Positions 57,133-64,000 of a stretch of 64,000 nt of DNA are shown piece after piece; position 1 is the stretch's first letter, and every line of letters begins with the position of its first letter. The notes below the pieces were generated by a model. The model made no database searches. It was given only the letters and a program-made list of their open reading frames with translations, and was not told where the DNA came from. This DNA comes from Persicaria tinctoria (lineage: Eukaryota > Streptophyta > Magnoliopsida > Caryophyllales > Polygonaceae): positions 70,167,646 to 70,231,645 of the forward strand of contig JBANSL010000014.1 of the NCBI GenBank assembly GCA_037127255.1, given 5' to 3'. The position numbers and the translations under genes were made by a program.

Positions 57133-58318
57133 GGGTCTAAAAAAGAGTCATTGTAGTCCCGCTCTCTTTGTGTACCCAAATGTGAGGATTTGCTCATCAT
57201 CTTCAACCTTTTGAGAACAAAATCTTATGGTTTTTCAATCCTTTGAGAACAAATTTGCTGGTTGTGGAGCACTCTCTTCCGATCCCCTTGTTTCCGACCA
57301 AATTTTTTCTTGATTTGCCAAATATTCTACCCAAATTGCTACCCAATTTATTGCCAATATATCATCCCCAAATCTGCAAATCAACCCATAATCTGGCCAT
57401 CATCCCTCTTGAATCTCAGCCGCCGCGCATCTGCTGGTGGCGTTCGCCGTTTCGGCTTCGCTCGGCTCATTTTAGTGGTGTCCGATCGTTGTCGCCTCAC
57501 CTTGCCCTGTCTTCGATCTCCCTCCTTTGTCCATCTCCCATAGCCGTGTTACCTTCCATCCACCTCCCTTTCGGAGTCACCGTCGATTGTTGTTCTTGAC
57601 TGTCCTTCCGTTCTTCCGGTGTCTCTGTCGGGCATCTCCCTCTCTCCTTCGGTCCCAAGCTTTGGGTCATTCGGGCCCAAGCTTCGGGTCATTCGGGCCC
57701 AAGCTTCGGGTCCTTCGGGCCCAAGGAAGAGGTAAAAAAAAAAGTGTGAAATGAATTTTGTAAACCCGCCCGAAAGGGTTAGTTGACACCCCGAAAGGGT
57801 TGTGAGTATAACTACCCGAAAGGGTTTGAGAAAATCCCGCAAGGGCTTGTCGATACTTTTGTAGGTGAAAGCTTGATGGTGTTTTGTTCGAGCAGTTTGC
57901 AGCTCTGCTTCCGAGGTTTCTAGGAGATCTTCTGCTTTGTTGGGGGCGTGGAGTCTGTAGTCGGGTCTAGCTGGGGTCGAGGTGGTGCGCTCAAGGCGAC
58001 TCCGTATTCGGGATAGAGTTTCCTTGGAGTTCGTCTGCACTACCAACAGGAATTAGTGTCCTGCTGTACTACTGGCCCGCGGTGCTACTGTTTGGTGGTG
58101 CTTGGCTGCGTTCTTCGGTGGCTTCCTCAGCTTTTCAAGTGTTTGGTCTTCTTGGAACGTTCGTTGTAGAGTTTATTTCTGTTTGGTTCATTACGCTTGT
58201 TATTTGTATTTCTGTTTTTAGGTTGCTATGTTAGACGGTTCGTCGTCTGCCGACTTCGGTCGGCCTCTCGATGAGTCAGGTCTGTCTGACCATCGAATTT
58301 TTATCTAATAAATAAAAA
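57133..58318 (+). mobile_element. Non-autonomous LINE-derived element, 20-bp target duplication
   Basis: An exact 20-bp duplication AAAAGATGCAAACTCCCTAA flanks it (57113-57132 and 58319-58338). The 3' end reads GACCATCGAATTTTTATCTA, then ATAAAT and a poly(A). The 3' half (57770-58300) is the reverse complement equivalent of 32577-33170, including CGAAAGGGTTTGAGAAAATC and GGCCTCTCGATGAGTCAGG. Inside is a short array of GGGCCCAAGCTTCGGGTC (57650-57722). No enzyme frame. Confidence 0.87.
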
Positions 58319-58338
58319 AAAAGATGCAAACTCCCTAA

Positions 58339-58860
58339 AACCCTAAAACACTCCCATGGCCTTCCGTCGCCGCCGCCTCTAACAATGGCCACCATCAACT
58401 TACACCACCAGATCTCGAGCCCAGCGCCCGTACATGACCTCTTCCATCCAGGCCGACACCTTCTCTTGCTACTAGCTATTAATCCAGATGCTCACCGACT
58501 CCTCCGACACCGACATATGTCGCCGCTCGCCAATCTCTAACTTGATCCACTAGCCGCCTCGGCTGCCCGCTGACACCCTTCATCACCTCCAATGGATGCC
58601 GCCGCCAGGCTCTTTGAAGCCAGCCTCCGCCACCACCCACTGGCTCCTCTGGAGCCAGCTTCATCATTGCCGCTTTGAGGGGAACGTTGCCTCCACTGGC
58701 CGCATCGCCTAACCTTTGCCTTAGCCACTCACCGGTTTTGTCTGGCTACCTCCGCCGCCCGCTTGGCCCACCGCCTTGGCCTGTTCCTCCGGCATCCGTC
58801 TCTCAATCGTGATTTGAAGCTTGCAACGGTTTTGCCGTGGTAAGCGTTTGAAGCTTACAA
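58339..58860 (+). other. GC-rich exon-like stretch without an open frame
   Basis: CG-rich, with GCCGCC runs and a composition like a plant first exon or leader, but every frame is interrupted within about 60 codons. It may be a captured gene fragment or eroded coding sequence. The identity was not recognised. Confidence 0.3.
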
Positions 58861-59620
58861 ACTTTTCTTTTATTTCTTGAAAAAAAATAAAAAAATCAAA
58901 TCCGAAATCCTTGTTTTCATATGGCTCGAGCCTGATTTGGATACTAGTTGTGTGGATTTATGTCCCAATTCGATTTTTATCCCTCAAAATTCAATTTCCA
59001 TTCAATGGTAGTTTCCAGCATTTGATTTTTTTTTTTGTTTCTAGGCCTGATTTGTAGTTATTGGTATTCGATTTTGACCCCAATTCAATATGTGAGTAGT
59101 ATGTAGTTGCTATCAAAGGAGAAATTCGTAGGCTTGATTTGTATTATCCAGACAGTCTAAAAATTTTGCTATAGCTGACTATTTGATGTAGTTGCTATTG
59201 CTATCGAAGGAGAAATTTGTAGGCTTGATTTGTGTCATGTAGTTGTTATTGATGGTTGTTCGATGGCTGTGATGCATAGAATCTGCATCATAGTTGATCG
59301 ATCTTGATCATGCTTTCAACCCGAACCCTAGCCTGCAAACAAGAACGAACGAGGTCGAGGCGGGGCTTGTCTCCCCCGTAGGACCCTCCGACGCTCAAGT
59401 CAGTCCCCCTCGATAAGAATCTCGTTCTCATATTTATACTAATTGAGCCTAGAATAAACGGTCAAGGCATTTAATTAAAGGAATTTAAACGGTTATGATA
59501 TTTAATAAAAGAAACCGTTACCGTATTTAATTCGATCAACGCTCTTAATGCACGAAACCGCTATCGTAATCAATAGGCGAAACGGTAGCATCAATGTCGT
59601 ATTGAATACTCGAATTTATT
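58861..59620. other. Spacer with short internal repeats
   Basis: GTAGTTGCTAT, AGGAGAAATT(C/T)GTAGGCTTG and GATTTGT(A/G)TTAT recur near 59100, 59170 and 59200-59240. No gene recognised. 59330-59600 is more balanced in composition and may be part of a degraded LTR element. Confidence 0.35.
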
Positions 59621-59621
59621 G

Positions 59622-60920
59622 GTAAAAGACCAGAACGCCCTTGTGCTATGACGACGGGATTTTCCCTATCTCAATTGCCCCTCGGGTTTCTTCTTCATGT
59701 CTCGATGATGAAGGAAGCCGAAGAAAGTGAATGGCGAAGTTTGCCGTGTGAACGATGATTTTGCCGTAAACGTTAGTCGCTTGATTCGTAGTTGGCTATT
59801 GGCCATAAGTGGCTATTGTTGGCCACTTCCGGTGGCCGTAATTGGCAATTTCCGGTGGTTGTAAGTGGCGATTTCCGATGGCCGTAAGTGGCGATTTCCG
59901 GTGGCCGTAAGTGGCGAATTCCGGTGGCCTTAAATGGCGATTTCTATTTCCGGTGGCCGTAAGTGGCGATTTCCGGTGGCTGTAAGTGGCGATTTCTATT
60001 TCCGATGGCCGTAAGTGGCGATTTTCGGTGGCCGTAAGTGGCGATTTCTATTTCCGGTGGCCGTAAGTGGCGATTTCCGGTGGCCGTAAGTGGAGATTTC
60101 TATTTTCGGTGGCCGTAAGTGGCGATTTCTATTTCCGGTGGCCGTAAGTGGCGATTTCCAGTGGCCGTAAGTGGCGATTTCTATTTCCGATGGCCGTAAG
60201 TGGCGATTTTCGGTAGCCGTAAGTGGTGATTTCCCACTTTTTCAAATAATTGTTGCGGCTTTGAAGTTGTCGTTTCACGACATCTATAGTCGCTGGACCT
60301 GGTCGAAAACAATGCACTTCTACACAATTTAGAGCAATTAAGCCACTAGAAGATTAGTATTGTAATGTGTAGTGCCCCTAGCATTCTACATGCCCCTACA
60401 CATTCATCTTTCATTAAACTTTTTCAAGGAGAATACTAACACACACAACCATGTCTTTACTAAAAAATTCTCCGCAAGTAAGGGGAGTAGAAAACTTAGC
60501 TCTGTTGAAGTAGTAGGAGTCTTGGTGGTCATCATTACCCCCGTAAAAGACCAGAACACCCTTGTGCTATGACGATGGGATTTTCCCTATCTCAATTGCC
60601 CCTCGGATTTCTTCTTCATGTCTCGATAATGAAGGAAGCCGAATAAAGTAAATGGCGAAGTTTGTCGAGTGAACGATGATTTTGCCGTAAACGTTAGTCG
60701 CTTGATTCGTAGTTGGCTATTGGCCATAATTGGCTATCGTTGGCCGTAATTGGCGATTTCCGGCGGCCGTAATTGGCGATTTCTGGGGGCCGTAAGTGGC
60801 GAATTCCGGTGGCCGTAGGTGGCGAATTCCGGTGGCCGTAAGTGGCGATTTCTATTTCCGGCGGCCGTAAGTGGCGATTTCCGGTGGCCGTAAGTGACGA
60901 TTTCTATTTCCGATGGTCGT
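59622..60920 (+). repeat. Duplicated 0.9-kb block with a GGCCGTAAGTGGCGATTTC minisatellite
   Basis: A block starting GTAAAAGACCAGAAC(G/A)CCC (59622 and 60543) and running through GGGATTTTCCCTATCTCAAT and TTGATTCGTAGTTGGCTATT is present twice, 921 bp apart. Each copy leads into a minisatellite with a core GG(C/T)CGTAAGTGGCGATTTC in alternating units of about 20 and 29 bp. There are roughly 18 units in the first array (59810-60235) and 8 in the second (60735-60920). The long minus-strand frames there are repeat artefacts. Confidence 0.85.
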
Positions 60921-61149
60921 AGCGATGTAGGAGTCTTGCGATTTCACTGATTTTATGTTGTTCAATACTCCCCTCTGACTGTTTTGATTTCATTGATTTT
61001 ATGTCGATGTAGATGTTGTTGCTTGCTGTCATATATTTGCTATTTCACTGATTTGTGTCATGTAGTTGCTACTGTTGTCATGTAGATGCTTTCTAGGACT
61101 GATGTCGCTTCTGATTTCGCTTTAGGACTGATTTCTCTTCTAAATTAAG

Positions 61150-61640
61150 AGTGTTTTCAAGTGCATTGTTGTTGTTTGAGTGCTTCTGGATTTTTTTTGA
61201 GTGTTTTCTTGCTTCTGATTTGTGTTTTCGAGTGTTTTGGAGCACATTTTCTTGCTGAATTTTTTGGTTGTTGCTTCTATTTTGTAGCTGAATTTTTTGG
61301 GTTCTTGTTTGAGATTTCTTGCTGTTTTTTTGGGTTGTTGGTTCTGATTTCTTGCTGTTTTCATGCTGAATTTTTGGGTGGTTGGTTCTTATTTCTTGCA
61401 ATTGCATTGTTGCTGTTTGAGTGCTTCTGAATTTTTTTTGAGAGTTTTCTTGCTTCTGATTTGTGGTTTCGAGCACGTTTTCTTGTTGAATTTTTTTGGT
61501 TGTTGCTTCTATTTTGTAGCTAAATTTTTTGGGTTCTTGCTTTAGATTTCTTGCTGTTTTTTTTTGGGCTGTTGGTTCTGATTTCTTGCTGTTTTCATGT
61601 TGAATTTTTGGGTTGTTGGTTCTTATTTCTTGCAAAAAAT
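61150..61640 (+). repeat. T-rich block duplicated in tandem, unit about 240 bp
   Basis: The unit starts GCATTGTTG(T/C)TGTTTGAGTG and contains GCTGAATTTTTTGG-type and GATTTCTTGCTGTTTT motifs. It occurs at about 61160 and 61402. TTGCTTCTGATTT-like words recur many times inside. The 180-codon minus-strand frame over it (Lys/Gln/Asn-rich) is a repeat by-product. Confidence 0.75.
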
Positions 61641-62087
61641 TTAGATGGAATTAGAAGCATTTCTTTATCTGACTTTTTGATGTTTTTTTGGTTGTTGCTT
61701 CTGAATTTCTTGCTCAAATTGGTGTTGTTTTTCATCGTGGATTCTAAAGTACCATTGTTGAATTTTTTTCCTCCATGGAATCTGATTTCTCGCCACTTTC
61801 TTGCTGGATTGAATTGGTTGTTCCTTCTTCATTTGTAGATGAATTTCAAGGGTTCGTGCTTGGGTTTGAAAGAAAGAGCGTGGTTAGTGGAAGAAGCAAC
61901 GAGAGCACTGTGACATGTGGGAGCACTAGGAGATCGAGTTGCTTTTGATAGGAAACGACGATCAATCTCGGTGGTCCGGTACCGAGCAAGTGATTCGGAG
62001 AGTAATAATTCTGAGCATTATACTAGACAAATCAATTGCAAAGAGCCTTCACAATGGAAATAAACAAGTTGCAGTGCAAAAGCAATC
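61641..62087. other. Spacer, nothing recognised
   Basis: The T-rich composition continues to about 61850. Short frames only. Confidence 0.4.
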
Positions 62088-62095
62088 AACTCCAC

Positions 62096-62897
62096 TAGGG
62101 GTGGCCACGGGTTACGGGTCGACCCGTGACCCGACGGGTCGTACAGGTCAATGACCCGGCGGGTCCGGGTCAACGGGTGGGGGCGGGTTGCGGGTTAGGG
62201 TTAGGGTCAGGGGTTTTGAACCCGATGACCCGGCGGGTCAACCCGCCATCCCAATTATTATTTTTTGAAATTTTTTTTTTATGTTTATAATAATTATTAT
62301 GTATATTATTCTTAGAATAATTCATAATATATAAACATAAACTAGTTTGCAATGTGCAATGTGGGTCAAAAGCACTATCACCCTTCCCTTTTTATAGATT
62401 TGGAAGACATCCCCTATTCTTTCAACTTTCAATGTGGGACAAGACTCTTGTCCCACATTGAGAGTTAGAATGAAAAGGGAGGGATGTATATATATATGTG
62501 TACTACATCATCGCTTAACCCTCACTCTTCACTTTAAGCTTTATTTCTTATTTCTTATATTGAAATGAAGTAAAGTTTGAGAAGTTTTATATTCCTACAT
62601 TTATATTGTAGTGAATGAAGGAAGTTTTATAAAAATATAAAATTTCTCATGTTTTTTTCCACTTCATATTAAAATGAAATGGATATAAAAAGTGATATGT
62701 AGAAAAAGTCTTTACCTGTTATTTTTTTTTTAAGTTTTTTAGTAAATAAAAAAAAAAAATTTATTTGGGAATCCGGCGGGTCAACGGGTCGACCCGAACC
62801 CGCCAACCCGTGGAATTCCCGGGTTAGGGTTCGGATCGCCCTTCCCCGACCCTTGACCCGACGGGTCGACGCCGGGTCCGACCCGTGGCCACGCCTA
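62096..62897. mobile_element. Non-autonomous hAT-like element, 802 bp, exact 8-bp target duplication
   Basis: The terminal inverted repeat is TAGGGGTGGCCACGGGT (one mismatch at the other end). Both ends carry dense GACCCG/CGGGTC motifs. The 8-mer AACTCCAC flanks it exactly (62088-62095 and 62898-62905). The interior shares TTCAATGTGGGACAAGA and TTCATAATATATAAA with the 3302-5006 element. No transposase. Confidence 0.93.
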
Positions 62898-62905
62898 AAC
62901 TCCAC

Positions 62906-63564
62906 CATCTCAGCAGCGAGGACTAGCCAAAGGGATTTCGTTTGGTTGTTGCTATCACTCTTCCACCAACTACTCGATTAGGGCACTCCATGTTTAGTTT
63001 GGGTTTGAGTACCTCTTTCGATTTCATGTTCGATTAGCTATTCTATTACTTAAAAACGTTAGGCGAATTTGCGGATATACCCTATCTAGAAAAAAAAGGT
63101 TACAAAAGTACCCCTGTTTATGCCAAATTGCAGAGGATGCCTATTTAGGCAAATTTGCAATAAAAGTATTGTAAAGTTATATTTTTTTAATTAATATAAA
63201 TATATAAAAAATAGGATTTTAGGAAATTTAAAAAAAAACACATTTTTAGAAATTGGAAAAAATAGGATTTTTGGATATTAAAAAAAATATTTTTGGAAAT
63301 TAGGATTTTCTGATCAAACCTAATCGAACAACCCTAAATAACGTTTTGGAAGAATAGCAAAAAATACCCAAAATCCAAAGGCGATTTGCAAATATGCCTT
63401 GTTTTTTACTTTATTAAAAAATGCCTAATATTTAACTGGCTTGGGCCAAGATTCAGATTGGCTCAACCCGTTGGCCCAATTACTTTTGACCAGATAGTCT
63501 GTAGCCCAATAGGCCCAATTTCATTTTTGGTCCTTCGAAAAGATTATTGCATGACCCATTAAGG
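62906..63564. other. Spacer with a dispersed repeat copy
   Basis: 63348-63422 repeats 56853-56932 almost exactly. 63060-63180 has AT-rich sequence with GCAAATTTGCAATAAAAG-type words like the terminal parts of MULEs. No gene recognised. Confidence 0.45.
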
Positions 63565-63860
63565 GCTCGAACATGAATTCATGGGAATTGCATTTTCTAA
63601 GAATGGATAAAATATGTTTGGATGAAATTTAGATTTTTAAAAATAGAAATAGGGGAGAAAAAATTTTACATACAAAAAGTGGAAGTGAATCTTTCTAAGG
63701 CTCGCTAGAACTTCATTCAAATTTTGAATTGAAATTCCAGTACGTTAATTAAATTCATGAGTTTTTCTATAATATTTTTTACTCAAATATATGTATTAAT
63801 CTTACTTCATGATTTTATTAATATTTTGATTTCTTTTTATTAGGTAACCAAACGAGCTCA
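63565..63860. mobile_element. Harbinger-like MITE, diverged
   Basis: The right end ACCAAACGAGCTC and the interior GAATTCATGGGAATTGC/GAAATTCCAG palindromes match the family at 192-553 and 22769-23125. The left end near GGGCTCG is uncertain. Confidence 0.45.
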
Positions 63861-64000
63861 AAGAGGTAAACTCTTCCTATATATTTTGATTGGTAAAAAG
63901 AATTTCCAAAATCCACTAATCTCTAGTACAACTTTGAAAATTAAATAATTTGTCTAACCTATTCTTTCAAGTTAATAAGTCAAATTAAAAAGTTATTTTG
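63861..64000. other. AT-rich end of window
   Basis: Nothing recognised. Confidence 0.4.

Noticed and set aside
58330..58350. CCCTAAA-like words suggesting telomeric repeat
   Set aside because: Only two imperfect copies (CCCTAAAACCCTAAAAC) next to the target duplication; too short to call.
59810..60235. Array resembling a repeat-spacer locus (CRISPR-like)
   Set aside because: This is a plant minisatellite: the units abut with no unique spacers, and no cas-like genes are present.
61093..61635. 180-codon minus-strand frame, Lys/Gln/Asn-rich
   Set aside because: Follows the tandem-duplicated T-rich block; the composition is a direct product of the DNA repeat.

Overview
This window is nuclear DNA of a flowering plant. 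The genes have GT-AG introns, the spacers are AT-rich, and there are many plant-type transposable elements: L1-like LINEs, tRNA-derived SINEs, Stowaway, Harbinger-like and hAT MITEs, and MULEs. The gene families are plant-specific: cytokinin histidine-phosphotransfer (HPt) proteins, an RKF3-type receptor kinase and an ERD6-like sugar carrier. A SINE ending in TTG repeats resembles the TS SINE of Solanaceae and relatives, so a eudicot, probably an asterid, is the best guess. The species cannot be named from sequence alone.

Five genes look intact and can be assigned to a family. (1) A secreted leucine-rich-repeat protein, single exon, 10291-11499 on the minus strand. (2, 3) Two head-to-tail HPt genes on the minus strand, 14448-16370 (copy A) and 18454-19825 (copy B). 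They have six exons each with the same exon sizes except the last. Copy A keeps the canonical phospho-His motif. Copy B keeps the His but has lost the motif Lys and has a SINE inserted at its TATA box. (4) An RKF3-type receptor kinase, 47970-49950 on the plus strand, with one intron and an upstream mini-ORF. (5) An 18-exon ERD6-like sugar transporter, 51979-55051 on the plus strand, with one apparent GC-AG intron. A 91-residue putative secreted peptide precursor (27434-27709, minus) and an unrecognised long ORF upstream of a LINE (39229-40362, minus) are the less certain coding features.

The rest is mostly transposon-derived, layer upon layer. 0-10 kb holds MITEs, a 5'-truncated LINE, a hAT-like element, a tandem SINE array and a MULE-like element with organelle-like DNA. 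11.7-13.9 kb holds non-autonomous LINE-like copies. 21.7-26.1 kb has a 0.3-kb triplication, an LTR-like piece and a Helitron-like piece carrying exon-like sequence. 30.9-41.3 kb has a MULE with a 9-bp target duplication and a second large inverted-repeat element that encloses a nearly complete but broken LINE. 41.3-47.2 kb is nested MITEs, LINE remnants, a solo LTR and two hAT MITEs with exact 8-bp duplications. 55.3-64 kb has more LINE-derived copies, two minisatellite arrays, a tandem-duplicated T-rich block and another hAT-like element.

The genes do not form a pathway cluster. The only functional grouping is the HPt tandem pair, which would relay phosphate from cytokinin receptor kinases to response regulators. 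All exon boundaries were read by eye from splice signals, frame continuity and family knowledge; no alignment or transcript data were available.
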